Shown: piece by piece, positions 1-8,363 of the stretch
Position numbering within the stretch: position 1 is the stretch's first letter
Layout of the letters: every line of letters begins with the position of its first letter
Assembly: GCF_001411495.1 (NCBI RefSeq)
Contig: NZ_CP012981.1
Location: forward strand, 1,736,001 to 1,800,000
Reading direction: 5' to 3'
DNA from: Burkholderia cepacia ATCC 25416
Lineage (GTDB): Bacteria > Pseudomonadota > Gammaproteobacteria > Burkholderiales > Burkholderiaceae
DNA: 64,000 nt
Notes under the pieces: generated by a model
Database searches by the model: none
Seen by the model: only the letters and a program-made list of their open reading frames with translations
Told to the model about the DNA's origin: nothing
Translations under genes and position numbers: made by a program

Positions 1-620
1 TTGTAGACCGTCGCGCGGCCCATCCCGAGCACATTCGCGACGTAGTTCGCCGCGCTCTTGCCGCGGAACGCGCCCTCCGCGTACAGCGCTTCGACGAGCT
101 CGCGCCGGTGCTCGCGCGTGAGCCCGTTCAGCCCGACCTGCCGCTCGCGCAGCCAGCCGTGCAGGAACGTGTTGATGCGCTCCTGCCAGTCGTCGCGGAA
201 CAGCTCGTCCGGCTGCGCGACCACGCCCGCACCCTTGATGAACAGGTCGAGCGTCGCGCGCACCTCGTCGAACACCGCGATGTTGAAGTTGATGCACATC
301 ATCCCGGCCGGGTGGCCTTCGTCGTCGAACAGCACGTTGCTCACGCAGCGCATCCGCCGGCCGTCCCAGTTCAGCTTCTCGTACGGGCCGATCACGCGCT
401 CGCGTGCGGAATGATCGATTTCCTCCAGCGCGGAATCGTCGCCGACCTCGCGCTTCGACAGGTTGTTCGCGAGATACAGCACGGTCTGGTCGTGCAGATC
501 GTGGATCACGACTTCCGCGTACGGGAAGAACAGCGCGGCGATACCGTCGGCGATCGGCGCATAACGGGTGAGCAGCAGGTCTTTGACGGGGGATTTCTTC
601 TTGCGCATCGGTGTCGCCAT
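1..620 (-). CDS. YheO/DauR-like PAS-HTH transcriptional regulator, 3' end outside window
   Basis: The minus-strand frame runs from an ATG at 620 (alternative ATG at 608) off the left edge, so the C-terminus is missing. The N-terminal half is a PAS-like sensor module of the YheO family, with a segment reading PYAEVVIHDLHDQTVLYLAN. The end seen here enters a helix-turn-helix reading NYVANVLGMGRATVY, typical of the HTH_22 domain of this family. DauR of Pseudomonas, which controls D-arginine catabolism, belongs to this family. The next gene upstream on the same strand is an ornithine-cyclodeaminase homologue, as in the dauBAR operon, so a role in controlling this cluster is inferred. The gap to that gene is 131 bp and shows no clear promoter. 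The family call is firm; the effector is unknown. Confidence 0.85.
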   Translation of the reverse strand, partial: MATPMRKKKSPVKDLLLTRYAPIADGIAALFFPYAEVVIHDLHDQTVLYLANNLSKREVGDDSALEEIDHSARERVIGPYEKLNWDGRRMRCVSNVLFDDEGHPAGMMCINFNIAVFDEVRATLDLFIKGAGVVAQPDELFRDDWQERINTFLHGWLRERQVGLNGLTREHRRELVEALYAEGAFRGKSAANYVANVLGMGRATVY

Positions 621-751
621 CTCGGGTGGGCGGGGGCCGGGCGGCCCATCGGGCCGGCGAGGCGGCGTGCCGGTGGCCGGCATGCCCGTGCGCCCGCGCG
701 CGGCCGCCGCGGCGGTTGCGCCATTGTATCGGCCCCGCGCTCGCGTGCCGC

Positions 752-1714
752 TCATGCGCGCGTCAGGTGCGCGTACAGCGCGTGCGCGATCGCGATGTCC
801 TCGAGCCCGAGGCCGATCGAGCGGAAGAATGCGTGACGCGCGTACGACGGTGCCGGACAGGTGCCGGCGACGAGCGCGGGCAGGTCGCCGGCGATCCGCG
901 CGGCTTCCCAGCCGTGCTCGGCCGTCGCGATCTGCATTTCGCCGGCGCTCGCGGGCGTCGTGTGCCGGTAGTCGCAGTACACGTCCATGTCGGGCAGCCA
1001 GGCGGGCGGGATCTCGTGCGCGCGCGCGACGTTCGTGCTGATCGACGTGACGAGCGCGGGGCGCGTGAGCATCCCGTCGCCGAGCACGGGCGTGCCCGAC
1101 GACGTGCACAGCATCACGACGTCCGCGTCGCGCACGCAGGCTTCGACGCTCGCCGCGGCGCGTGCGCGCGGGTCGAGCTGCGCAAGCGCCGCCTGCTGCG
1201 ACGCGTCGCCGGCGAGCGCGGGCGAGTACACGCGGATCGTCTCCCAGTCGCGCAATCCCGCGGTGTGCCGCAGGTGCGCGAGGCCGACCGCGCCCGCGCC
1301 GACGATCGCGAGATGGCGCGCGTTGCCCGGCGCGAGACAATCGACCGCGAGCGCGGTCGTGCCGGCCGTGCGCTCGACCGTCAGCAGGCCCGCGTCGCAC
1401 CACATCAGCGGCTGGCCCGTGCGCATCGACATCAGCGCGGTCCACGCGGTGACGATGGGCTTGCCGCCCGTCACGACATACGGCGACAGCTTCGCGCCGA
1501 ACACCTGCGCATCGGCGAGCGCGCCCAGATACGTGATGAAGTCGCCGGCCTGCTCGGGAAACAGTGTGAGCGTTTGCGGCGGCTGCACCGCGCGCGTCGC
1601 GGCGAGCGACGCGAACATGCTGCGCAGCGTGCCGAGCACGTCGAGCGACGGCAGGGCCGCGCGCACCGCGGCTTCGTCGACGGTCAGCGGCAGGGTCGGG
1701 GCGGTTTGCGTCAT
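752..1714 (-). CDS. Ornithine cyclodeaminase/mu-crystallin family protein (DauB-like)
   Basis: The product is 320 residues, the normal size for the ornithine cyclodeaminase/mu-crystallin family. It has the central Rossmann dinucleotide-binding motif (AIVGAGAVGLAHL, about residues 140-152) and the family's N-terminal substrate lobe (FGAKLSPYV, TALMSMRTGQPL). Members are NAD(P)-dependent imine reductases, ornithine cyclodeaminases or dehydrogenases. In the Pseudomonas dauBAR cluster DauB reduces 2-ketoarginine to L-arginine after DauA oxidises D-arginine. A FAD dehydrogenase, a basic-amino-acid binding protein and a DauR-like regulator lie alongside, so this reaction is the preferred inference; true ornithine cyclodeaminase activity in opine breakdown is the alternative. 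It is transcribed away from the binding-protein gene across a 378-bp divergent promoter region. Confidence 0.8.
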   Translation of the reverse strand: MTQTAPTLPLTVDEAAVRAALPSLDVLGTLRSMFASLAATRAVQPPQTLTLFPEQAGDFITYLGALADAQVFGAKLSPYVVTGGKPIVTAWTALMSMRTGQPLMWCDAGLLTVERTAGTTALAVDCLAPGNARHLAIVGAGAVGLAHLRHTAGLRDWETIRVYSPALAGDASQQAALAQLDPRARAAASVEACVRDADVVMLCTSSGTPVLGDGMLTRPALVTSISTNVARAHEIPPAWLPDMDVYCDYRHTTPASAGEMQIATAEHGWEAARIAGDLPALVAGTCPAPSYARHAFFRSIGLGLEDIAIAHALYAHLTRA

Positions 1715-1788
1715 GGGGACATCTCCGGTCGGGGCCGGACTGGACTGTCTCGATCGACGTGTCCGGCAGTGTTCGTGATGGACGAAAA

Positions 1789-1801
1789 GTCTAATATAGA
1801 C
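1789..1801. promoter_or_regulatory. Palindromic operator candidate, copy 1 (GTCTA-ATA-TAGAC)
   Basis: A perfect 13-bp palindrome with half-site GTCTA and a 3-bp spacer lies about 75 bp upstream of the cyclodeaminase-family gene. The same half-sites with the same spacing recur 155 bp away. The binding protein is not known; the YheO/DauR-like regulator encoded at the left edge is the obvious candidate. Confidence 0.6.
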
Positions 1802-1942
1802 AAACGAAATCGGGAGAATTTTTCTTTTCGAGACTGTGTGTCATCGCGAGATTCGGGAAAAACATCGATAAATCAAGGGTGTTTTCGATGTCGGGCGAAT
1901 TTCAGATGACGCGTATCGGGGCACGATTTTCGTATCCCCTAT

Positions 1943-1966
1943 AGTCTATCGTAGACTTTGAGTCTA
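1943..1966. promoter_or_regulatory. Palindromic operator candidate, copy 2 (GTCTA-TCG-TAGAC) plus a third half-site
   Basis: AGTCTA-TCG-TAGACT at 1943-1957 is a perfect palindrome. It shares the GTCTA-N3-TAGAC core with the copy at 1789-1801 and is followed at 1961-1966 by a further AGTCTA half-site. It lies about 130 bp upstream of the binding-protein gene. Two identical operators facing the two divergent transcripts suggest joint control and possibly looping. Between the copies the DNA is unusually A/T rich for this genome, as expected of promoter DNA. Confidence 0.6.
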
Positions 1967-2092
1967 TATTTCGCGTGCAGGACACGACCCGCCGCCGCGT
2001 GGCGACCGCCTGCTTCGAATGCCGATCCGGCGCCCGGCCGCGGCCGTCGTGTACCGATCTTCATCGCCTCAATCCAGAACGGAAGGACCGTC

Positions 2093-2872
2093 ATGAACTG
2101 GAAGCTCTCCCTCTGCGCCGCTGCGGCGCTCGCCTGCGCGGCCGTCACGGCCCACGCGGAACAGACCACGTTGCGCTTCGGGATCGAAGCCGCCTATCCG
2201 CCGTTCGAGAGCAAGACGCCGGCCGGTCAGCTGCAGGGTTTCGACGTCGACATCGGCAACGCGGTGTGCGCGAAGCTGAACATGAAGTGCGTGTGGGTCG
2301 AGAATTCGTTCGACGGCCTGATTCCGGCGCTGCAGGCGCGCAAGTTCGATGCGATCAATTCGGCGATGAACATCACCGCGAAGCGCAAGCAGAGCATCGA
2401 CTTCACGCCGGCGATCTACGTGGTGCCGATCGTGATGGTCGCGAAGCACGGCTCGCCGCTGCGGCCCGACGTCGCGAGCCTGCGCGGCAAGCACGTCGGC
2501 GTGCTGCAGGGCTCGTCGCAGGAGGATTTCCTGAAGGCGCACTGGGCCAACGCGGGCGTGGCCGTCGTGTCGTACCAGGATCAGGACCAGATCTACGCCG
2601 ATCTCGTCGCGGGTCGTCTCGACGCGGCCGTGCAGGAAGCGCAGACCGCGCAGGACGGTTTCCTCGACAAGCCGGCCGGCCGCGACTACCAGATCGTCGG
2701 CGAGCCGCTGAAGGATCCGGCGACGCTCGGCGAAGGCACGGGCTTCGGGATGCGCAAGAACGACAAGGCGCTGCAGGCGAAGATCGTCGGCGCGCTCGAC
2801 GCGCTGAAGAAGGACGGCACGCTCGGCGCGCTGTCGCAGAAGTACTTCAAGCGCGACATCGTCGCGAAGTAA
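2093..2872 (+). CDS. Periplasmic amino-acid ABC transporter substrate-binding protein (LAO/HisJ type)
   Basis: The 259-residue product begins with a signal peptide (MNWKLSLCAAAALACAAVTAHA) cut after the AHA, followed by the start of a family 3 solute-binding fold (LRFGIEAAYPPFESK, then GFDVDIGNAVCAKL). The family binds polar or basic amino acids in the periplasm. The start is ATG 2093, preceded by GGAAGGA; an in-frame upstream extension from 1958 lacks signal-peptide character. Basic amino acids are a reasonable substrate given the neighbouring catabolic genes. No permease or ATPase gene accompanies it, so it either serves a transporter encoded elsewhere or the rest was lost. It is followed after 67 bp by the FAD dehydrogenase, probably as an operon. 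Confidence 0.9.
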   Translation: MNWKLSLCAAAALACAAVTAHAEQTTLRFGIEAAYPPFESKTPAGQLQGFDVDIGNAVCAKLNMKCVWVENSFDGLIPALQARKFDAINSAMNITAKRKQSIDFTPAIYVVPIVMVAKHGSPLRPDVASLRGKHVGVLQGSSQEDFLKAHWANAGVAVVSYQDQDQIYADLVAGRLDAAVQEAQTAQDGFLDKPAGRDYQIVGEPLKDPATLGEGTGFGMRKNDKALQAKIVGALDALKKDGTLGALSQKYFKRDIVAK

Positions 2873-2939
2873 TGACCGCCGCGCGCCGGCCGCCGGGCCG
2901 GTGCGTGCCGCATCGAATCTCGACGCAGTACGGGGAACC

Positions 2940-4184
2940 ATGGATTTCGACGTCATCGTTCTGGGGGCCGGCATCGTCGGCGTGTCGTCGGCGCTGCATC
3001 TGCAGGATCGCGGGTTGCGCGTCGCGCTCGTCGACCGGCGTGCGCCCGGCGAGGAAACGAGCCACGGCAATGCGGGGCTGATCGAACGCTCGTCGGTCGT
3101 GCCGTACGCGTTTCCGCGCCGGCTCGGTACTTTGCTGCGCTATGCGCGCAACCGCTCGGTCGATCTCTACTGGGACTACCGCGCGCTGCCCGCGTATGCG
3201 GGCTGGCTTGCGCGCTTCTGGCGCGAATCGTCGCCGCAGCGGCTCGCGGCCGCCGCGCGCGACCTGCTGCCGCTCGTCGCGGCGAGCGTCGTCGAGCACG
3301 ACGCGCTGCTCGCGCGTACCGATGCGCAGCCGCTCGTGCACGACGGCGGGTGGATCGAGGCGTTCCGTTCGCCCGCGCTGTTCGATGCGGAAACGCGCGT
3401 GCAGCAGCGCGTGGCCGACGCGCACGGGCTGCGGATGACGGTGCTCGACGCACGTGCGTTGCGCGCGGCGGAGCCCGGCGTCAGCGACGCGTTCTGCGGC
3501 GCATTCCACTGGCAGGACCCAAAGACCGTGTCGAGCCCGGGCGGGCTGACCAAGGCCTACGCCCGGTTGTTCGAGCGCGACGGCGGCACGTTCGTGCTCG
3601 GCGATGCCAAGACGCTCGCGCAGGTGGAGGACGGCTGGCAGGTCGGTACCGAACACGGGCCGATCTCGGCGCGCTCGGCGGTGGTTGCGCTCGGGCCGTG
3701 GTCCGATCACGTGTTCGCGCCGCTCGGCTACCGGATTCCGCTGCGCGCGAAGCGCGGCTACCACATGCACTACCGGCCGACGCGCGCGCCGTTGAACGTG
3801 CCGGTGTGTGATACCGAGGAAGGTTTCGTCGTCGCGCCGATGGAAGGCGGCCGCCTGCGGCTCACGACCGGCGTCGAGATCGCGCTGCGCGGCGCACCGC
3901 CAACCGGCGTGCAGCTCGCGCGTGCGGAGCCGCTGGCGCGCGACGCGTTCGGCATCGGCGAGCGGCTCGATCCCGAGCCGTGGCTCGGGATGCGGCCGTG
4001 CACGCCCGACATGCGCCCGGTGATCGGGCCCGCGCCGCGCCATCGCCACCTGTGGTTCGCGTTCGGCCATTGTCACCACGGGCTCACGCTCGGCCCCGCG
4101 ACCGGGCGCCTGCTCGCCGAAATGATGACGGGCGCGCCGACCTATATCGATCCCCATCCGTACCGGCCCGCACGCTTCGGCTGA
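2940..4184 (+). CDS. FAD-dependent D-amino-acid dehydrogenase (DadA/DauA-like)
   Basis: The 414-residue product opens with a FAD-binding dinucleotide fold (DVIVLGAGIVGVSSALHL) and carries the downstream DAO-family elements, including WLGMRPCTPDMRPVIGPAP and the C-terminal flavin-contact segment FAFGHCHHGLTLGPATG. Such enzymes oxidatively deaminate D-amino acids to 2-keto acids and pass electrons to the respiratory chain. The start is taken at ATG 2940, directly before the Rossmann fold and behind CGGGGAA; an upstream in-frame start at 2901 adds 13 unconserved residues. With a DauB-like protein, a DauR-like regulator and an amino-acid binding protein beside it, D-arginine is the preferred substrate. 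An opine oxidase role is the main alternative. Confidence 0.85.
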   Translation: MDFDVIVLGAGIVGVSSALHLQDRGLRVALVDRRAPGEETSHGNAGLIERSSVVPYAFPRRLGTLLRYARNRSVDLYWDYRALPAYAGWLARFWRESSPQRLAAAARDLLPLVAASVVEHDALLARTDAQPLVHDGGWIEAFRSPALFDAETRVQQRVADAHGLRMTVLDARALRAAEPGVSDAFCGAFHWQDPKTVSSPGGLTKAYARLFERDGGTFVLGDAKTLAQVEDGWQVGTEHGPISARSAVVALGPWSDHVFAPLGYRIPLRAKRGYHMHYRPTRAPLNVPVCDTEEGFVVAPMEGGRLRLTTGVEIALRGAPPTGVQLARAEPLARDAFGIGERLDPEPWLGMRPCTPDMRPVIGPAPRHRHLWFAFGHCHHGLTLGPATGRLLAEMMTGAPTYIDPHPYRPARFG

Positions 4185-4681
4185 TCCGGCGGCGCGCGCA
4201 GCCTCGCGCGCGCCGGTTGCGACGCGGCCTTTACAATGTTTCATTCTGCTATCCGGATTACCGGAAATCGCGCAATCGGAAATGATCTGCGTAATCGGCA
4301 AGAAAGATGATCGCCAAATAAAGAAAATCAGCAAATCGGCGATTTATCAATGCATTTTCATTTTGCTGAAATGTGTAATCGGCAGCTGCTCGTGACGGTC
4401 TGATGCACCACCCTGGCGGCGCGCTCCGGTGTTACGCGGAATGTACCGGAACACGTTACCACGGGGCTCGCAAACGTTACGTTACATCCGTGCTCCGACG
4501 CCCTTTTTCATCAGATGATTGCGATGCCGGGGTCATGCTTTTCGTCTGAAATCGATTAAAAAAGCGTTATTGATCGCTAATAGACAGACGAATCAATCCG
4601 GTTTTTCGAATTGGCACACTTCGTGCAATCCGTCCCCATGCTTTATCAACGTTGTGCCAACCGAGATGGGGAAAAACAAAG
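4185..4681. other. Intergenic region upstream of the repeat protein
   Basis: These 497 bp hold no convincing gene. The left part (about 4240-4380) is A/T rich with short repeats of AATCGG and no coding periodicity. The part from 4425 to 4490 repeats GTTAC/CGTTAC motifs (for example TGTTACG at 4431, CGTTACC at 4454 and tandem CGTTACGTTAC near 4476), which could be an activator-binding region for the sigma-54 promoter at 4612. No terminator is evident after the upstream gene. Confidence 0.5.
4612..4626 (+). promoter_or_regulatory. Sigma-54 (RpoN) promoter
   Basis: TGGCAC-ACTTC-GTGC matches the RpoN consensus TGGCAC-N5-TTGC at nine of ten positions, with the required spacing between the GG at -24 and the GC at -12. 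Transcription would start near 4638, giving a leader of about 44 nt before the ATG at 4682. A sigma-54 promoter implies an enhancer-binding protein acting upstream. Confidence 0.7.
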
Positions 4682-7174
4682 ATGGGACAAAATCTGAAAT
4701 TGACGGGTGCAGCGCTGTCGGTCGCGACGGTGTTCGGGGTGCTGGCTTCGGGTTCCGCGGTGGCGGGGCCCCTTGATGGGCTGCCGATCCCGCAAGTGAT
4801 CGTCAACCCGCCGACGAACAGCGTCTCGGTCGGGCTGGTCGCGACGGGGACGTCGCCGCTGGGTTCGGTCACCGTGGCGGCGGGCGGGGCAGGCGCGATC
4901 CAGACGTCCCTTGGCGACCCCGGCCAGGCACTGTCGGGCGCCGTGGGGGCGGTGACGGGTGCGCTGAGCGGCGGCAACCCGGCCGGCGCGTTGACCGGTG
5001 CGCTGAATACGGCGACGGGGGCGCTGGGCAATGTCGGTGGTGGCGCGAATCCGCTGGCGCCGGTTCAAGGTGTCGTCAATCAAGTGACGGGTGCACTCGG
5101 CGGTGGCAACCCGGCTGGTGCGTTGACGGGGGCACTCGGCACGGTGACCGGTGCGCTCGGCAACGTCGGTGGCGGCGCGAATCCGCTGGCGCCGGTTCAA
5201 GGTGTCGTCAATCAAGTAACGGGCGCGCTTGGCGGTGGCAACCCGGCTGGTGCATTGACGGGTGCACTCGGTACGGTGACCGGTGCGCTCGGCAACGTCG
5301 GCGGCGGGTCGAATCCGCTGGCGCCGGTTCAAGGTGTCGTCAATCAAGTAACGGGCGCGCTCGGCGGTGGCAATCCCGCTGGTGCGTTGACGGGGGCACT
5401 CGGCACGGTGACGGGCGCGCTGGGCAACGTCGGCGGCGGGTCCAATCCGCTGGCGCCGGTTCAAGGCGTCGTCAATCAAGTAACGGGCGCACTCGGCGGT
5501 GGCAACCCGGCTGGTGCGCTGACCGGCGCACTCGGCACGGTGACGGGCGCACTGGGCAGTATCGGCGGCGGCTCGTACCCGCTGGGGGCGGTTCAAGGCG
5601 TCGTCAATCAAGTCACGACTGCGCTCAATAACGGCAACCCAGCCAGCGCATTGACGGGTGCGCTCGGTACCGTGGCGGGTGAGCTCGGTGCTGGCAATCC
5701 GGCCGGCACGGTAACCGGTGCAATCGGCAACGTGACGGGGGCGCTCGGCGCATTGGGCGCTATCGGCGGCGGCAATCCCGCGGGTGCGCTGACCGGCGCA
5801 CTGAACACGGCGACCGGGACGCTAAGCAACGCACTCGGTACCGCAACGGGTGCGCTCGGCAGCGGCAACCCGGCAGGCGCACTGACCGGCGCACTCGGTA
5901 CGGTGACGGGCGCACTGGGCGGCATCGGTGGCGGCTCGAACCCGCTGGCCCCGGTGCAAGGTGTCGTGAACCAGGTCACGGGCGCGCTCGGCAGCGGCAA
6001 CCCGGCAGGCGCGCTGACCGGCGCACTCGGCACAGTGACGGGCGCACTGGGCGGCATCGGCGGCGGTTCGAACCCGCTGGCCCCGATCCAGAACGTCGTC
6101 GACCAGGTTACCGGTACGCTCGGCAGCGGCAACCCGGCCGGCACGCTCAGCAACGCGGTCAACACGATCACGGGCACGCTCGGCAACGTCGGCGGCGCGG
6201 GCAGCCCGCTGGCGCCGGTGCAAGGTGTCGTCACGCAGCTCGCGGGCACGCTCGGCGACTCGAATCCGCTGGCGCCGGTGCAAGGCGTCGTGAACCAGGT
6301 CGTCGGCACGCTGTCCGGCGCCGGTGGCGGCAGCCCGATCGCGCCGATCACGAACCTCGTCAACGGCCTGCAGAACGCGCTGCCGACGGGCGGCAACGCG
6401 GCTGGTGCGCTGACCGGTGCACTCGGCTCGGTGACGGGCGCACTCGGCAGTCTCGGCAACCTCGGTGGCTCGAATCCGCTGGCCCCGGTGCAGGGTGTCG
6501 TGAACCGGGTCGTCGGCACGCTGGGCAACAGCAATGCGGTCGGCACGGCCACGAACGCACTGGGTAACGCGGTCGGCTCCGTCGTGGGCGCACTCGGCAA
6601 CCTCGGCGGCACGAACCCGCTGGCGCCGGTGCAGGGCGTCGTGAACCAGGTGGTCGGCACGCTCGGCAACCTCGGCGGGTCGAACCCGCTGGCGCCGGTG
6701 CAAGGCGTCGTGAACCAGGTCGTCGGCACGTTGTCCGGCGCGGCGGGCAACAACCCGATCGCACCGATCACGAACCTCGTGAGCGGCCTGACGGGCGGCA
6801 GCAACCCGGCCGGCGCACTGACCGGTGCGCTCGGTTCGGTGACGGGCGCACTCGCGAACGGTCCGGTGGCCCTCGGGCAGGCGGCCGGCGCGCTGTCGGG
6901 CGCGGCCGGTTCGACGGCAGCGGCGGGCGGCAGCCTGCTTGGCTCGGGCGCGAACGCGGCCGGCGGCACGGCGGGGGCGGTTGGCTCGCTGCTGACGACG
7001 GGCGGCAACGCGACGGCGACGGTCGTCAACGCGGTCGGCACGACGGTGGGCACGGCGCTCGGCTCCGCGCCGGGCCTGTCGGTCACGCCGCATTCGGGCA
7101 ACAGCGCGCCGGGCAACCCGCTCGCACCGGTGTCGTCGCTGCTCCAGTCGCTGACGGGCGCACTGCCGAGGTAA
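4682..7174 (+). CDS. Secreted Gly/Ala-rich repeat protein (collagen-like repeat class)
   Basis: The product is about 830 residues. ATG 4682 follows the sigma-54 leader and starts a clean signal peptide (MGQNLKLTGAALSVATVFGV, cleavage after SAVAG). The upstream ATG at 4652 would put ten odd residues before it. The rest is low-complexity sequence made of G, A, N, V, T, L and P with almost no charged residues or cysteine. Its 44-residue unit contains NPAGALTGALGTVTGALG and NPLAPVQGVVNQV. Units are near-perfect at the N-terminal end and degenerate towards the C-terminus, which finishes with a less repetitive segment (SLLQSLTGALPR). Such proteins are labelled collagen-like in Burkholderia genomes, but there is no G-X-Y triplet periodicity here. 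A surface or matrix role is inferred; no enzymatic motif is visible. Confidence 0.85.
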   Translation: MGQNLKLTGAALSVATVFGVLASGSAVAGPLDGLPIPQVIVNPPTNSVSVGLVATGTSPLGSVTVAAGGAGAIQTSLGDPGQALSGAVGAVTGALSGGNPAGALTGALNTATGALGNVGGGANPLAPVQGVVNQVTGALGGGNPAGALTGALGTVTGALGNVGGGANPLAPVQGVVNQVTGALGGGNPAGALTGALGTVTGALGNVGGGSNPLAPVQGVVNQVTGALGGGNPAGALTGALGTVTGALGNVGGGSNPLAPVQGVVNQVTGALGGGNPAGALTGALGTVTGALGSIGGGSYPLGAVQGVVNQVTTALNNGNPASALTGALGTVAGELGAGNPAGTVTGAIGNVTGALGALGAIGGGNPAGALTGALNTATGTLSNALGTATGALGSGNPAGALTGALGTVTGALGGIGGGSNPLAPVQGVVNQVTGALGSGNPAGALTGALGTVTGALGGIGGGSNPLAPIQNVVDQVTGTLGSGNPAGTLSNAVNTITGTLGNVGGAGSPLAPVQGVVTQLAGTLGDSNPLAPVQGVVNQVVGTLSGAGGGSPIAPITNLVNGLQNALPTGGNAAGALTGALGSVTGALGSLGNLGGSNPLAPVQGVVNRVVGTLGNSNAVGTATNALGNAVGSVVGALGNLGGTNPLAPVQGVVNQVVGTLGNLGGSNPLAPVQGVVNQVVGTLSGAAGNNPIAPITNLVSGLTGGSNPAGALTGALGSVTGALANGPVALGQAAGALSGAAGSTAAAGGSLLGSGANAAGGTAGAVGSLLTTGGNATATVVNAVGTTVGTALGSAPGLSVTPHSGNSAPGNPLAPVSSLLQSLTGALPR
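4950..6860 (+). repeat. 132-bp tandem repeat array inside the secreted repeat protein
   Basis: The phrase CCGCTGGCGCCGGTTCAAGG recurs at 5051 and 5183, exactly 132 bp apart, and continues in register to about 5600. Beyond that, units are shortened, lengthened and reordered (AGALTGALG blocks and NPLAPVQGVV blocks alternate) up to about 6860. The near-identity of the first five units points to recent expansion or gene conversion, so length variation between strains is expected. Confidence 0.9.
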
Positions 7175-7228
7175 ACGGCCGGACACGCACGGCGGCGCGA
7201 GATCGGCCGCCGTGCGCAACGGGTCGCG

Positions 7229-7270
7229 CAACGCGGCATGACAGGGATGTCATGCCGCGTTGTCCTTTTT
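7229..7270 (+). terminator. Rho-independent terminator after the repeat protein
   Basis: A perfect 15-bp stem (CAACGCGGCATGACA pairing with TGTCATGCCGCGTTG) closes a GGGA tetraloop and is followed by TCCTTTTT. It lies 55 bp after the stop of the repeat-protein gene and ends its transcript. Confidence 0.9.
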
Positions 7271-7460
7271 GGGGCGCGCTTTCTTTCGTCGTATGAACGG
7301 CCGCGGCCGGCGTTCGTCGGCCGACGCGGAATAATCGGCCTCCTTCGTCCGTTTACATACCGAATCCCGGCAGCACCGGCCGGCGGGATAATGGTCGCGA
7401 CGAAGCCGATCGTCCCGGCCGGTGCCGCCGTGTCGCGATGCCGTGCCAAGGAGAAAGGAC

Positions 7461-7820
7461 ATGAAACGGATACTCGTTGCCGCCGCGCTGACGGCGGCTA
7501 TCGTGCGGCCGGCCGCCGCGGAACCGCCCCGTGCCGGCGACGGCAAACTGGTCGACGAAGATCGCATGACGCTGTACGTGTTCGATCGCGACGCGCCCGG
7601 CAAGAGCGCGTGCGACAGCGCGTGCGCGGCCAACTGGCCGCCCGCGCTCGCCGACGCGTACGACAAGGCCGTGGGTGCACTGAGTCTCGTCGCGCGCGAC
7701 GACGGCCGCAAGCAATGGGCGTATCGCGGGCGCCCGCTGTATCGCTGGAAGCAGGATCGCAAGCCCGGCGACGCGGGCGGCGACGGGATCGGCGGCATGT
7801 GGCACGTTGCGCGCCCGTGA
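7461..7820 (+). CDS. Small secreted protein of the Yx(FWY)xxD repeat family (COG4315-like)
   Basis: The 119-residue product has a signal peptide (MKRILVAAALTAAIVRPAAA) but no lipobox cysteine. The mature part carries the family motif in MTLYVFDRD, the segment CDSACAANWPP and the second motif half RGRPLYRWKQD. Members of this family are small periplasmic or lipid-anchored proteins of unknown biochemical function, often encoded next to ECF sigma factors. ATG 7461 is set by a strong ribosome-binding site, AAGGAGAAAGG. The gene is first in a compact six-gene run and is followed after 27 bp by the sigma factor. Confidence 0.8.
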   Translation: MKRILVAAALTAAIVRPAAAEPPRAGDGKLVDEDRMTLYVFDRDAPGKSACDSACAANWPPALADAYDKAVGALSLVARDDGRKQWAYRGRPLYRWKQDRKPGDAGGDGIGGMWHVARP

Positions 7821-7847
7821 CCGCATGGCGGTGCGCGAGGCATCCTG

Positions 7848-8363
7848 ATGAGCTATGAATCGGATCTGCTGGTATGGCTGCCGCATCTCACGCGCTATGC
7901 GCGCGCGCTGACGGGCGACCGCGCCTGGGCGGACGATCTCGTGCAGGACACGCTCGAGCGTGCGCTGAACCGCCCGCCGCGCGATGGCGGCAACCTGCGC
8001 GCGTGGCTGCTGACGCTGCTGCGGCACCGCTTCATCGACCAGTTGCGCGCGCGGCACGAGATCGCGGTCGACGATGCGACGGCGCCGTGGCAAACGATGG
8101 CCGCGCCGGCCGGCGAGATCGGCGGGCTGGTGCTGCGCGACGTGCAGCGCGCGCTGTACCGGCTGCCGGTCGAGCAGCGCGAGGTGTTGCTGCTGGTCGC
8201 GCTCGAAGAGTTGAGTTATCGCGACGCCGCACAGGTGCTCGGGGTCCCGGTGGGAACGGTGATGTCGCGCCTCGCACGGGCGCGCGGGCAGATGCGCGCG
8301 ATGCTGTCGGACGAGCCGTCGGCGCACGGCACGCCCGCGTTACGGGTGATCGGGAAGACATGA
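7848..8363 (+). CDS. ECF-family RNA polymerase sigma factor
   Basis: The 171-residue product has the two domains of an extracytoplasmic-function sigma factor. Region 2 includes the core-binding segment DDLVQDTLERAL (about residues 25-36). Region 4 includes LPVEQREVLLLVALEELSY and the helix-turn-helix AAQVLGVPVGTVMSRLARAR (about residues 130-150). There is no extra C-terminal domain. Its TGA overlaps the ATG of the anti-sigma gene (ATGA), so the two are translationally coupled. The stress sensed is unknown; the cupredoxin downstream suggests copper or oxidative stress in the envelope, which is inference. Confidence 0.92.
   Translation: MSYESDLLVWLPHLTRYARALTGDRAWADDLVQDTLERALNRPPRDGGNLRAWLLTLLRHRFIDQLRARHEIAVDDATAPWQTMAAPAGEIGGLVLRDVQRALYRLPVEQREVLLLVALEELSYRDAAQVLGVPVGTVMSRLARARGQMRAMLSDEPSAHGTPALRVIGKT

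Noticed and set aside
4646..7449. Long minus-strand frames opposite the 132-bp repeat protein
   Set aside because: They arise from the repetitive GC-rich sequence; the products are Pro/Arg-rich repeats without signal or domain, while the plus-strand frame has a signal peptide, promoter and terminator.
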